From: Anabaena minutissima FACHB-250
GTDB lineage: Bacteria; Cyanobacteriota; Cyanobacteriia; Cyanobacteriales; Nostocaceae
Assembly (NCBI RefSeq): GCF_014697125.1
Contig: NZ_JACJRG010000002.1
Location: 1-64,000, forward strand
Length of the DNA stretch: 64,000 bases
Direction: 5' to 3'
Each line of letters begins with the position of its first letter. The first letter of the stretch is position 1. Of the stretch, positions 28,346 to 36,683 are shown piece by piece. The notes beneath the pieces were generated by a model. That model was given only the letters and a program-made list of their open reading frames with translations. It was not told the DNA's origin and made no database searches. Position numbers and translations under genes: made by a program.

Positions 28346-30238
28346 CTAAATGTTAATGCTCTGAGGAATTTTAGAAGGAAGCAGATATTCATACGGTGGG
28401 CGGATTAAGTTGCGCTTTTTGATGGTGATTTCAATCTGTTCAAGATGGCTTTGGAGCGATCGCAATAAGGGTTCGACTTTGGGATCTGGAAAGTGTTTTT
28501 GCGGATATTCACCCAATTTGTTGTAATATACAGAACCTAACAAAGCCAACAGATTATACTGCTGTTGCGCCTGCTCTAGTGGTGGCAATAAATTAAGGTA
28601 GTCTTGCTCACTCACTTCTCTTTTGAGAATTGAGGCTGGTAAATAACCGGCTAGTGGAAAGCCTGGGATGTAAGCCATCAAATCTTTTTGGGGAAAGTTG
28701 ACAGCAGCGTGTTGCACACTGGCGGTAAAAATAATTAACGTAACGGCATCAACTAAATATTCCTGTGTTTTGATCCCACCGTCTTGACCAAAATCAGCTA
28801 CACGACCGCCATCATTAGCTTGTACTTCCGCCGCCCAAGCCTGAATATATGTGTCATTTTGAATATCTTGGTCTGTTGTGTAATAAAGCTTCAGGTAATC
28901 TGAAACCCATTGACGAATAGCATCCCAAGTCAATAAGGCATCATCTCGGTAAGGATAAACAGGTAAGAGGTTAGGATCGTCCACGCCACGCTGCTGGAGT
29001 TGTTTGGGTAACATGGCTCTGTTGAAGTCGAAGCTTTGTAAGCCCAGCACTGTTAACACGCGTGAGTTATCAATTGTTGATGAGAGTAAAGTATCAACCC
29101 CACCAAAAGGAGCAATCAGAGCGCGTTGAGCAGCATCGTTGATGGCTAAAGTCCCCTCAAAATGGGGACGTAGCAGCAAGTTAAGGGGGTGGCTACTGGG
29201 TAATTGACGATGGGTAGCGATCGCAAAACTCCCAGCTAATAGATGTGTTCTAGCTAGGTGGGTGACTGGTTCGTGAAAGTTGCTATCGGCAATCTCAACA
29301 ATGGTTTTAGCAATTAGCCAAGCATATTTACCAGATTTAGGGGTAATGATCGGGTAATCTTCCCCAGGGGTTTGACCGCATTGAATGGCTACTGGTCTTA
29401 ATAGACGGTTGGGGTCTGAACCTTTGGGTACGGCAAAAAGTGCTAAAGGTGCATAGAGATATTTTTGCACGGTGGGAAATGTACCATTGATAGCGCCTTT
29501 AAAAATGGCATAGTCTAGCAGGTATAGTCGGCCTTCCTCTCCTGCAACTGCAAGGGAATCGTCACTTCCCATCACGCCTTGATAGTCTGCATCGGTGACA
29601 GGGAATTTGTCCCCTAGACTGGTGACTCGCTGAATCATCACGGGATTGTAGCCAGCTACCCGCATATAAGCAAACACTTCATCTTCTTGGAAAGAATCTG
29701 CGATCGCTGGTACAGGAATCACTGGGAATAATTTCTGATAATCTTCAAGACTTTTAACGTGACCTGTGGGTTTTCCTTGATCGAGCAGTTGCCTAATTCG
29801 ATTCAAGGAATCCCCCAAGATTAAGACTCCACTTTCCTTAACCAACGAAAACAACAGATCGTCTAGTTCTCGAAAATCAGTCGAAAATCCCCGAATCAGC
29901 ATTTGTGGGATAATTTGCAGCAGTCTAGCAATGACGCTGATGTTGGCTGGTATCGCCCCTTTCAGTACAGCTTCCAGGATAAATATTTTGACATCATCAC
30001 GAACCGATTCTGAACCGCGATTACCTCGATTGGTAATCAAAGTATTCACAAAAATAATCTTTAACTCTTTAACTAACAAAAAAAACCATCTAGTCGTGAA
30101 TCCTTCCCCATCAGGTAGCTGATCCACCATCGCCATAGGTGGAATATAGCTGTAGTTATATGTATATCGCTGTCTAGCTATTTCTAGACTGGGGTTGCTT
30201 GAGGCACTGCTCGAATTATTAGGTAATGAAGTAGTCAT
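28346..30238 (-). CDS. lipoxygenase
   Basis: A 630-residue catalytic-domain-only lipoxygenase (no PLAT domain), adding O2 to polyunsaturated fatty acids to give hydroperoxides. All five iron ligands are present: His327 and His332 (HLARTH), His510 and Asn514 (HAAVN), and the terminal Ile630 (SINI). The stereocontrol (Coffa) position, read by alignment to soybean LOX-1, is Ala370 (AINDAAQRAL), predicting S products. Start at ATG 30238 has GGAG six bases upstream; the frame extends to a TTG six codons earlier. The P450-like gene follows closely, and a peroxiredoxin-like gene lies upstream on the same strand. Filamentous Nostoc are known to have such enzymes. Confidence 0.93.
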   Translation of the reverse strand: MTTSLPNNSSSASSNPSLEIARQRYTYNYSYIPPMAMVDQLPDGEGFTTRWFFLLVKELKIIFVNTLITNRGNRGSESVRDDVKIFILEAVLKGAIPANISVIARLLQIIPQMLIRGFSTDFRELDDLLFSLVKESGVLILGDSLNRIRQLLDQGKPTGHVKSLEDYQKLFPVIPVPAIADSFQEDEVFAYMRVAGYNPVMIQRVTSLGDKFPVTDADYQGVMGSDDSLAVAGEEGRLYLLDYAIFKGAINGTFPTVQKYLYAPLALFAVPKGSDPNRLLRPVAIQCGQTPGEDYPIITPKSGKYAWLIAKTIVEIADSNFHEPVTHLARTHLLAGSFAIATHRQLPSSHPLNLLLRPHFEGTLAINDAAQRALIAPFGGVDTLLSSTIDNSRVLTVLGLQSFDFNRAMLPKQLQQRGVDDPNLLPVYPYRDDALLTWDAIRQWVSDYLKLYYTTDQDIQNDTYIQAWAAEVQANDGGRVADFGQDGGIKTQEYLVDAVTLIIFTASVQHAAVNFPQKDLMAYIPGFPLAGYLPASILKREVSEQDYLNLLPPLEQAQQQYNLLALLGSVYYNKLGEYPQKHFPDPKVEPLLRSLQSHLEQIEITIKKRNLIRPPYEYLLPSKIPQSINI

Positions 30239-30658
30239 AAAAACTCCGCACAGCAAATGATTTCCAAAGAGTCTTAAAAGTTAATTGCAAATAACCTTTT
30301 TAATTCACCTATGTAATCAATCAGGTGATTTGCAAAGTTTTATGACTTAAAATCAGGTAAATTTTTGAAGAATTTCAGTGATATACAGGTATTATCGCAA
30401 CGAGACTTTCGGTTGCAGTGTTTTTTAAGAAATTTTATATATTGGGTGTAATTAAGAAGGCTTTTCTTCAATCTAAAATGGGCATCGGTCAAAATTCAAA
30501 ATTCAAAAAGCTTATAAGCGAGGCTTTTGAACGATTTTCAATATCGCCCTTGCTCCCCTGCTTCTTTTTGCTTTTCTTGCCCGCATCAAAACTCACGGAT
30601 TGGCTCACCATTACCGCGCTCTGAAAGCTTTGACAACCGCCGGGTTTTAGTTCTCAAA
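30239..30658. other. 420-base gap upstream of the lipoxygenase gene
   Basis: The part next to the lipoxygenase start is AT-rich and presumably holds its promoter. An imperfect dyad ATTCACCT/AGGTGATT lies at about 30303-30330, and AATTCAAAATTCAAAAAG (about 30493-30510) is repeat-like. A 68-codon plus-strand frame (30418-30624) has no recognisable product. Confidence 0.4.
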
Positions 30659-31210
30659 TCAGGTCGCTGAGAAATAATTAAATTTTTCTATAATTTTTTC
30701 GATACTAGCATTGTGATCTAAGAAAGAAAATAAATGCTTATAGCGCAGTTTGCCATCTTTATCTAATACAAATTGGGCAGGTAAAGGCGCACCTAGGGCT
30801 TGTCCTACTCGATAGGTACGAAATACTCTACAACTAGGGTCACTCAGTAATGGCATTTTTAACCCTAAATCTCTTACAACTATTTGACTTTGTTTTTCGT
30901 CGGTACTAGTAATTAATAAAATTTCTATATTGCGCTGTTTAAATTCCTCATAGTTTTCATTTAAGGCTTTAATATGAGGAAAGCAAAATGGGCAATATTG
31001 CTTTTCTGTAAAAATTCGCGTAAAGGCAAGCAAAACTGGTTGTTTACTGCGGTAATCGGATAATTTAACTAACGTTCCGTTGGTAATATCTGGCAATTGA
31101 AAATCTGGTGTTCCTATCTCTAACCTTAGTTCATTGCTAGCTGGAATCGGTAGAAAATTACGGAAGAACCGTTCATTAAACAAGCCGCTAAAATTTGTTG
31201 AAGTTAACAT
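30659..31210 (-). CDS. peroxiredoxin-like (AhpC/TSA) family protein
   Basis: A 183-residue thioredoxin-fold protein of the peroxiredoxin-like family. The active-site region is FTEKQYCPFCFPH, with Cys73 and Cys76 as a CPFC pair, closer to a thioredoxin-type CxxC than to the TxxC of classical peroxiredoxins. It has VKLSDYRSKQPVLLAFTR before and PLPAQFVLDKDGKLRY after, as expected for the fold. No signal peptide. It may reduce peroxides or act as a thiol reductase. It sits upstream of the lipoxygenase gene on the same strand, about 420 bases away, so a role with lipid hydroperoxides is tempting but unproved. Confidence 0.8.
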   Translation of the reverse strand: MLTSTNFSGLFNERFFRNFLPIPASNELRLEIGTPDFQLPDITNGTLVKLSDYRSKQPVLLAFTRIFTEKQYCPFCFPHIKALNENYEEFKQRNIEILLITSTDEKQSQIVVRDLGLKMPLLSDPSCRVFRTYRVGQALGAPLPAQFVLDKDGKLRYKHLFSFLDHNASIEKIIEKFNYFSAT

Positions 31211-31385
31211 ATAAATTCAAATTGCAGTGTTCATCTGTGGTATGGATGATTTTATTCCTGAAACTTATACAAGCAGCAAGGTATAGGGTTTCCTAATCAC
31301 ATGAGGTATATAATAGCCCCCTCCTTGCTTGCGCTACAGTGTACACACAAGTCTAATAACCTTATTCCACATCGTTTTTAGCGCA

Positions 31386-31718
31386 TTATGATAAAGCAAG
31401 CAGCGATAAGTTCTCATCTTCATAAAATAATTTGATCGCGTCGAAATTCTGACGCAGCAAATTCTCAACCTGTGATGTCGAACAGTTTCCAAGGCGAAGC
31501 CAAATAACTTTCGGTGGCTTTCCAAATACTAAGCTTAGGTCGTGCATATCTGCATCTTTCGAGACAATCATCAAATTATTGTCCTTTGCATAATCCCAAA
31601 CGATTGGGTCGATCGTCGCCTTCATACCCACATCTCGAACGTGAAGCGAATTTGGGAAAAGGTCACTCAAACGGTTTGGCAACTTGGGCGACAAGTTTTC
31701 GTCAAAGAGTAACTTCAT
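31386..31718 (-). CDS. DUF5615 PIN-like protein (toxin-like partner)
   Basis: A 110-residue PIN-fold-like protein: MKLLFDENLSPKL with the early acidic residues, HVRDVGMKATIDPIVWDYAKDNN, and IVSKDADM with further acids, the layout of DUF5615. In this family such genes pair with DUF433 genes, and are predicted RNases of toxin-antitoxin type. Its start overlaps the end of the DUF433 gene by 17 bases, indicating translational coupling. All expected Asp residues are present. Toxicity is inference from family context. Confidence 0.85.
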   Translation of the reverse strand: MKLLFDENLSPKLPNRLSDLFPNSLHVRDVGMKATIDPIVWDYAKDNNLMIVSKDADMHDLSLVFGKPPKVIWLRLGNCSTSQVENLLRQNFDAIKLFYEDENLSLLALS

Positions 31719-31944
31719 GCGGATACGGAGCGGTCATAAGCCGACGCTCACGGTCGGCAGCGTAAGCAATACAGGCTTTTAAGTCTTCTCGCGTTAGATC
31801 AGGAAAATCGTCAAGAATTTCTGCTTCAGTCATCTCGGAAGCTAGGTACTCAAGCACTTCATAAACCGTAATCCGCAGTCCACGAACACAAGGCTTACCA
31901 CCACGTTTATTAGGTTCGATCGTGATGTGATTTCGGTAGTTCAT
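31702..31944 (-). CDS. DUF433 protein (antitoxin-like partner)
   Basis: An 80-residue DUF433 protein: ITIEPNKRGGKPCVRGLRIT, then VYEVLEYLASEMTEAEILDDFPDLTREDLKACIAYAADRER, the winged-helix-like core of the family. ATG 31944 begins MNYRNHITIEP as in homologues; the frame is open 14 codons further upstream without support. It precedes and overlaps the DUF5615 gene, the usual order with antitoxin first. Confidence 0.88.
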   Translation of the reverse strand: MNYRNHITIEPNKRGGKPCVRGLRITVYEVLEYLASEMTEAEILDDFPDLTREDLKACIAYAADRERRLMTAPYPHEVTL

Positions 31945-32004
31945 GGTTAAAAGTATCTGAATGTTAATCAAATTGTAGCTTTGCACTGGCGACTAATTCA
32001 CCCT

Positions 32005-32187
32005 TCACTTGAGATGATTTAGTTTCCACTCTACCCACTGTGTATAAGTTTGAAACTCTGCGGGCGCGTCCAAAACCTCAAAGTACAACTTCGGATCAGT
32101 CAGCAAGTCCAAAACCAAGATAGCTTGACTTTGTTCCGGTGCATTGGGATTGTTAGCCTGTTTATTGAGAGCTTGAAGTTCAGTCAT
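32005..32187 (-). CDS. 60-residue protein coupled to the nucleotidyltransferase
   Basis: A small protein, MTELQALNKQANNPNAPEQS at its start and TQWVEWKLNHLK at its end, with an acidic helical middle (AILVLDLLTDPKLYFEVLDA). I know no family. Its ATG (32187) lies inside the last codons of the nucleotidyltransferase gene (8-base overlap), so it is probably translated by coupling. The frame is open upstream to 32310, but that part runs inside the other gene. I infer a partner or antitoxin-like protein; this rests on gene arrangement only. Confidence 0.55.
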   Translation of the reverse strand: MTELQALNKQANNPNAPEQSQAILVLDLLTDPKLYFEVLDAPAEFQTYTQWVEWKLNHLK

Positions 32188-33055
32188 CGACGGGTAACTT
32201 CCACCTTGGGTAAGTCCGATCAAATATCTCGCGCTGCCGCTTGAGATCAACTTTTGGTAATGTCCTTTCCACCAAATCGAGAACTTCCTCAACAAGTTGG
32301 CGTAGCTCATGAGTTCCGCTTATGGCATCAGATTGAAAAATATGCTCTAACCGATTGAAAAAACTAGACGGTTTAATGCTCATTTCTTCAACCCAGTAGC
32401 GTGTCCACTTGAAGCCAGGATGATAAATGCGATTTAGCCCGAACAGTATGTTGAGAAGCCATCGCACAATGGCACAGTTGTTTTCGTACAGCATCGGAAT
32501 CTCAAGGCGTTCAGTCAGGATCTGTTGACCATCAAACGGGCGAAATTTCAAATGTTTCTGAACCATCGCAACAGCAAGTTCTTCTGGATAATGAGAAAGC
32601 CTATTTTGCCAATTTTTGATAATATTTTCGCCGTAAAGAAGAATCGCGTGTTGAAGATTAGATGCTGATGCTTGCTTCTCAAACAAAAGCCCGTTTTGCG
32701 ACACATCGTAATGCTCAACAACATCAGTCACGATGCTTTCCATTGTATCTCGCGCCCAATGACCCGCTTCGACTTTCATACCGTATAAATAGAACTGCTC
32801 CAACCACGCCTGTTTCGCTTCCCCATACGGCTCAATTTCCCACCCTTTGACACCAACCCTTTGGGCTGTGGCTTGTAATTCTTCCGTAGACGGCAGTTGT
32901 AACCAGATAAACGCCAATTCAAGGTCAGAATACTGGTCTGAAATCCCTAATGCTGCCGAACCAAACACAAAACACGCTTCCATTTTGGGGTTAGCAGTCA
33001 AAGCAGGAGCGATTTTGTGAGCCAAGGAAATTCGCCATACGCTGTGTTCATTCAT
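32180..33055 (-). CDS. nucleotidyltransferase-fold protein (DUF4037-like)
   Basis: A 291-residue protein with a Pol-beta/MNT-type nucleotidyltransferase start: FVFGSAALGI then SDLEL, giving the GS ... D-x-E metal site (Asp followed by Glu rather than the commoner Asp). A helical C-terminal part, with EIPMLYENNCAIVRWLLNIL and HPGFKWTRYWVEEM, is of the DUF4037 kind. Relatives include antibiotic nucleotidyltransferases and toxin or antitoxin enzymes that modify RNA or proteins. No membrane segment. The substrate is unknown. The 60-residue downstream gene overlaps its end, and a DUF433/DUF5615 pair follows 60 bases later, making a four-gene leftward set. Confidence 0.75.
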   Translation of the reverse strand: MNEHSVWRISLAHKIAPALTANPKMEACFVFGSAALGISDQYSDLELAFIWLQLPSTEELQATAQRVGVKGWEIEPYGEAKQAWLEQFYLYGMKVEAGHWARDTMESIVTDVVEHYDVSQNGLLFEKQASASNLQHAILLYGENIIKNWQNRLSHYPEELAVAMVQKHLKFRPFDGQQILTERLEIPMLYENNCAIVRWLLNILFGLNRIYHPGFKWTRYWVEEMSIKPSSFFNRLEHIFQSDAISGTHELRQLVEEVLDLVERTLPKVDLKRQREIFDRTYPRWKLPVDD

Positions 33056-33090
33056 GGTGAGGATTATAGTCCTTCTACCGCAACAGGGAA

Positions 33091-33306
33091 ATGAAAGTCG
33101 GGACTATATTACCTAAAAGTATCGCTGAACAATTAAAAATTTATTTACAACGTGTCAAAATTTTCCATCAATCAAGATTTACAAAAAGGCTACTGCTCAA
33201 AGGAGCAAACCACATTTTGCACCCAGCACAAAGATGTGTGTACACAGTAGCCTTGCTTGCTCTTAGGGGATTGGGGTGGGGTTCTTGTACCTCACTAAAG
33301 CGATAA
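33091..33306 (+). pseudogene. possible remnant of an integron-type tyrosine recombinase
   Basis: About 27 codons at the start (GTILPKSIAEQLKIYLQRVK then IFHQ) resemble the segment of integron/tyrosine integrases that precedes the GYG..LPYAL insert. The similarity stops at once; the rest of the 71-codon frame is not integrase-like, and no catalytic Arg, His or Tyr boxes follow. The surrounding 330-base gap (33056-33385) shows nothing else I can name. A decayed fragment is my best guess. Confidence 0.25.
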
Positions 33307-33385
33307 CCGCTATAGACATCAGTACTAATTACAAAAAAGGAACAAAGTTTTTTCTAAACTTTCTTCCTTTCTGCCTCCTACCTTC

Positions 33386-33997
33386 CTAGACAGCAGAGAA
33401 GTAAACTTTAGACTTCACTGGGTCAGGATTCATTGTTTTGTCCCCAGGTTGCCAACCAGCAGGGCAAACTTCATCTGGGTGAGATTGAACATACTGAATC
33501 GCTTGTAATGTCCGTAGAGTTTCCTCAACGCTGCGACCAAATGCTAGGTTGTTAATGGTAGCGTGCTGGATGACACCATCTTTATCGATGATGAACAAAC
33601 CACGCAAAGCAATACCCGCAGCTGGGTCTAGAACGTTATAAGCGGAACTAACTTCTTTTTTGATGTCGGAAACTAAAGGATAGTTGAGGTCGCCAACACC
33701 ACCAGATTTGCGATCTGTTTGAATCCAAGCTAGGTGAGAGAATTCACTATCAACGGAAACACCGAGAATTTCAGTGTTAAGTTTATTAAATTCTTCGTAG
33801 CGATCGCTAAATGCTGTGATCTCAGTGGGGCAAACAAAGGTAAAGTCTAGGGGGTAGAAGAACAGGACAACATACTTACCGCGATAGTCGGAAAGTTTGA
33901 TTGTCTTAAATTCCTGATCCACCACAGCTGTTGCTGCAAAATCGGGAGCTTGTTGACCAACGCGGAGGCTTCCTTCTGTTCCGTAAGTGATGGACAT
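33386..33997 (-). CDS. typical 2-Cys peroxiredoxin
   Basis: A 203-residue peroxidase that reduces H2O2 and alkyl hydroperoxides with thioredoxin. Peroxidatic Cys56 sits in [10 protein letters not shown] and resolving Cys178 in [18 protein letters not shown] loop and a C-terminal YF (SKVYFSAV) are the structural marks of the hyperoxidation-sensitive class, present in chloroplasts and some cyanobacteria. ATG 33997 gives [20 protein letters not shown], the usual N-terminus; a purine-rich GGAG-like site precedes it. It diverges from the debranching-enzyme gene with 140 bases between. Confidence 0.95.
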   Translation of the reverse strand: MSITYGTEGSLRVGQQAPDFAATAVVDQEFKTIKLSDYRGKYVVLFFYPLDFTFVCPTEITAFSDRYEEFNKLNTEILGVSVDSEFSHLAWIQTDRKSGGVGDLNYPLVSDIKKEVSSAYNVLDPAAGIALRGLFIIDKDGVIQHATINNLAFGRSVEETLRTLQAIQYVQSHPDEVCPAGWQPGDKTMNPDPVKSKVYFSAV

Positions 33998-34137
33998 TTA
34001 TTATTATCTCCTTCAACTTATATCCGTTTACTAGCGTTGGAGTTGGGGTCAGATCAATCTTACCTCTCCACGCTGTCTCACAGTTTGATTACGATCTGTT
34101 ACGACTATATCATAGTCATAACGATTTTGAGTAGCAA

Positions 34138-36210
34138 ATGGTTGATTTAGATACAAGAGAATGGTTATTGACTAATGGCTTGGGTAGTTTTGCTAGTGGG
34201 ACTGTTGCTGATGTCCGCACGCGGACTTATCACGGTTGGCTATTTGCCGCCACAAATCCACCGGCCGGGCGTACCCTATTGTTTTCGCACCTAGAAGCTA
34301 GCTTAGAAGTAGCAAGAAACGTTGTCGCACTGGGGACAAATATTTGGGGTACAGGTAACATTGAGCCGACTGGCTACAAACTGCTGCACTCTTTCGATAT
34401 TAACCCAGTTCCTAAATGGATTTGGGGTAAGGATGACTGGCAACTAAGCAGGCAATTGGTGATGCCTCGTGGTTTGTTAGGGAATGGGGAAGAAAATCAG
34501 ACTTCCCACTCGCCAATGAGTCATCGCCTTTTAATTCAATATCGTTACGAAGGTAGAGAAACTGCTATTTTACGGCTGCGATTACTAGTAGGCGATCGCG
34601 ATTTTCATGGTCAACAAACTGGTAGTTCAGACTTACAGTTTTCCCAATTGCTTAGTCATCAACAAGTCTGTTTGCAAGCAATTATCTCTGGACGCTTTGG
34701 TACACCTTGGCAATTACGTTGGACACAAGGAGAATATCGAGCCGATCCTTTGTGGTACTGGAATTACGAATTTCCAGAGGAGACACAACGCGGATTAGGC
34801 GATCGCGAAGACCTTTTCAGTCCCGGTTATTTATCAGTCACTCTCAAGCCAGGAGATGCCGTAACTTTAGAAGCCCAGATGGGTTTTCCTGAACAATCGC
34901 CGAATCTTTTAACCTCCGATACATTTACAGAAGCTGTAGCAGCAGAACAAGAGCGACTGTCTCAGATTTTTGGTTGGGAACGGGAACTAGGGACTGGGGA
35001 CTGGAGACTGGGGACTGATGATCTAGGGACTGGCAATATTAATAATGCCCAATCCCCAATCTGGCGACAATTATTAAAAGCTAGCGATCAATTTATTGTT
35101 TATCGAGCTTCTATTGCTGGCCCTACAGTGATTGCTGGTTATCACTGGTTTAATGATTGGGGAAGAGATACCTTGATTGCTCTACCTGGGTTGACTTTAG
35201 TAACTGGACGGTTTGATTTAGCTAAAGGTCTCCTGCAAACTTTTGGGCGTTACTGTCGTCATGGTCTTATCCCTAATGCCTTCCCAGATATGGACGGTGA
35301 GCCGTTCTACAACAGTATTGATGCTGCTTTGTGGTGGATTGAAACTTTAGGACTTTATTTAGAAGCGACTCAAGATTGGGAATTTTTGGCTGAACAGTTC
35401 CCAGTGGTACAGCAAATCCATAAAGCATTTATCGGTGGTACACGCTACAACATTCAGGTAGACGCAACTGATGGGCTGCTGGGTTGGGATGCGCCTAGTG
35501 TCGCCCTGACTTGGATGGATGCGTTAGTTGAGGGACAACCTGTAACGCCTCGCCCCGGTAAACCTGTAGAAATTAATGCCCTCTGGTATTCTGCTTTATG
35601 TTGGATGAGTCAATGGGCAGAATGTCTAAGTCAGCTAGACGTTGGTGATTCAGTACGTTTAGCCAATCAAGGAAAGCGTTATGGTCAACAAGCACAACAG
35701 GTTAAGGCTTCTCTGCAAAAATTCTGGAATCCCCAGTTGGGCTATTTATACGACACTATTGATTTTGACGATCGCCGCAATGCTCAAGTTCGCCCCAATG
35801 CAGTTTTAGCAATTTCCTTACATCATTGCGGCTTTTCTGAATCCCAAGGTCGTCAGGTATTAGATTTAGCTACTTATCGTTTGCTCACTCCCTATGGTCT
35901 TCGCTCTCTTGATCCAGCAGATCGACAATATATTGGTAAATGTGTAGGTAATAGCGAAACACGCGATCGCGCTTACCATCAAGGTACTGTTTGGACTTGG
36001 TTAATTGGCCCCTTTATCCGTGCTTGGCAGCGTTTTTTACCAGAACAACCACTGCCTTTTAGTTGGCAACCCTTGTTAGATCACTTGTTTGATGATGCTT
36101 GTATTGGTTCAATTTCTGAAATTTTTGATGGCGATCCACCTCACCAACCCAGAGGCGCAGTAGCACAAGCTTGGTCTATTGCTGAAGTTCTTCGCCACAT
36201 AGATGAGTAA
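34138..36210 (+). CDS. glycogen debranching enzyme-like amylo-alpha-1,6-glucosidase (GH133)
   Basis: A 690-residue protein: N-terminal substrate-binding domain beginning REWLLTNGLGSFASGTV, and a C-terminal (alpha/alpha)6 catalytic domain with GYHWFNDWGRDTLIALPGL, PNAFPDMDGEPFYNSIDAA and TVWTWLIGPFIRAW. The acidic catalytic residues of the family lie in these segments. It releases the alpha-1,6 branch glucose in glycogen breakdown. Odd: residues about 283-303 (GTGDWRLGTDDLGTGN) are encoded by GGGACTGGGGACTGG-type tandem repeat in the linker between domains, in frame and without stops, apparently a tolerated repeat insertion. A glucan phosphorylase gene starts at 63298, serving the same pathway. 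Confidence 0.9.
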   Translation: MVDLDTREWLLTNGLGSFASGTVADVRTRTYHGWLFAATNPPAGRTLLFSHLEASLEVARNVVALGTNIWGTGNIEPTGYKLLHSFDINPVPKWIWGKDDWQLSRQLVMPRGLLGNGEENQTSHSPMSHRLLIQYRYEGRETAILRLRLLVGDRDFHGQQTGSSDLQFSQLLSHQQVCLQAIISGRFGTPWQLRWTQGEYRADPLWYWNYEFPEETQRGLGDREDLFSPGYLSVTLKPGDAVTLEAQMGFPEQSPNLLTSDTFTEAVAAEQERLSQIFGWERELGTGDWRLGTDDLGTGNINNAQSPIWRQLLKASDQFIVYRASIAGPTVIAGYHWFNDWGRDTLIALPGLTLVTGRFDLAKGLLQTFGRYCRHGLIPNAFPDMDGEPFYNSIDAALWWIETLGLYLEATQDWEFLAEQFPVVQQIHKAFIGGTRYNIQVDATDGLLGWDAPSVALTWMDALVEGQPVTPRPGKPVEINALWYSALCWMSQWAECLSQLDVGDSVRLANQGKRYGQQAQQVKASLQKFWNPQLGYLYDTIDFDDRRNAQVRPNAVLAISLHHCGFSESQGRQVLDLATYRLLTPYGLRSLDPADRQYIGKCVGNSETRDRAYHQGTVWTWLIGPFIRAWQRFLPEQPLPFSWQPLLDHLFDDACIGSISEIFDGDPPHQPRGAVAQAWSIAEVLRHIDE
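34988..35040 (+). repeat. in-frame GGGACTGGGGACTGG-type repeat inside the debranching enzyme gene
   Basis: Imperfect tandem GGGACTG units of the same family as the GGGACAGG repeats seen between genes. The insertion is coding and keeps the frame; it falls in a predicted interdomain linker. Confidence 0.75.
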
Positions 36211-36366
36211 GGAGTGCTGAGTAATGAGTGCTGAATAAACTTTTTTCCTCACATACCATAGATATCTGCCCTTACACCAAGTTTCTTTAGTGTCCTAAAG
36301 TATGGATACATGAGGTAGTTTCAGACGTAGTACCTGATGCTTACTCAGCACTCATCACTTATAATA

Positions 36367-36440
36367 TGGCTCAGGTCGGAGTTGAACCAACGACCCCAGG
36401 CTTATGAGTCCCGTGCTCTAACCAACTGAGCTACTGAGCC
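36367..36440 (-). tRNA. tRNA-Met (anticodon CAT)
   Basis: The complement folds as a cloverleaf: 7-bp acceptor stem GGCTCAG/CTGAGCC, D-arm GCTCAGTTGGTTAGAGC, anticodon loop CTCATAA with anticodon CAT, and TpsiC arm GTTCAACTC. The discriminator is A and CCA is not encoded. There is one A-G mismatch at the loop-closing position of the anticodon stem. A CAT anticodon could also belong to the lysidine-modified tRNA-Ile; elongator Met is likelier. Confidence 0.85.
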
Positions 36441-36549
36441 GTGTTTTTCACACATTTCTTAGTGTAGCAGACAAATCTTTTTTTGACTAGTCTGATTTTG
36501 AATTAGTTTTTGCAACCCTGAAGAAGAATTAGCAGCCTGAAAACAATAA

Positions 36550-36622
<73 letters not shown>

Positions 36623-36683
36623 ACGCAAACAATCATAATAGCAATATTATAGTTAATTCGTCAATATTAAGTCAACTGATGAT

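Noticed and set aside
30418-30624. 68-codon plus-strand frame upstream of the lipoxygenase gene
   Set aside because: Runs through repeat-like DNA, no recognisable domain, no good start.
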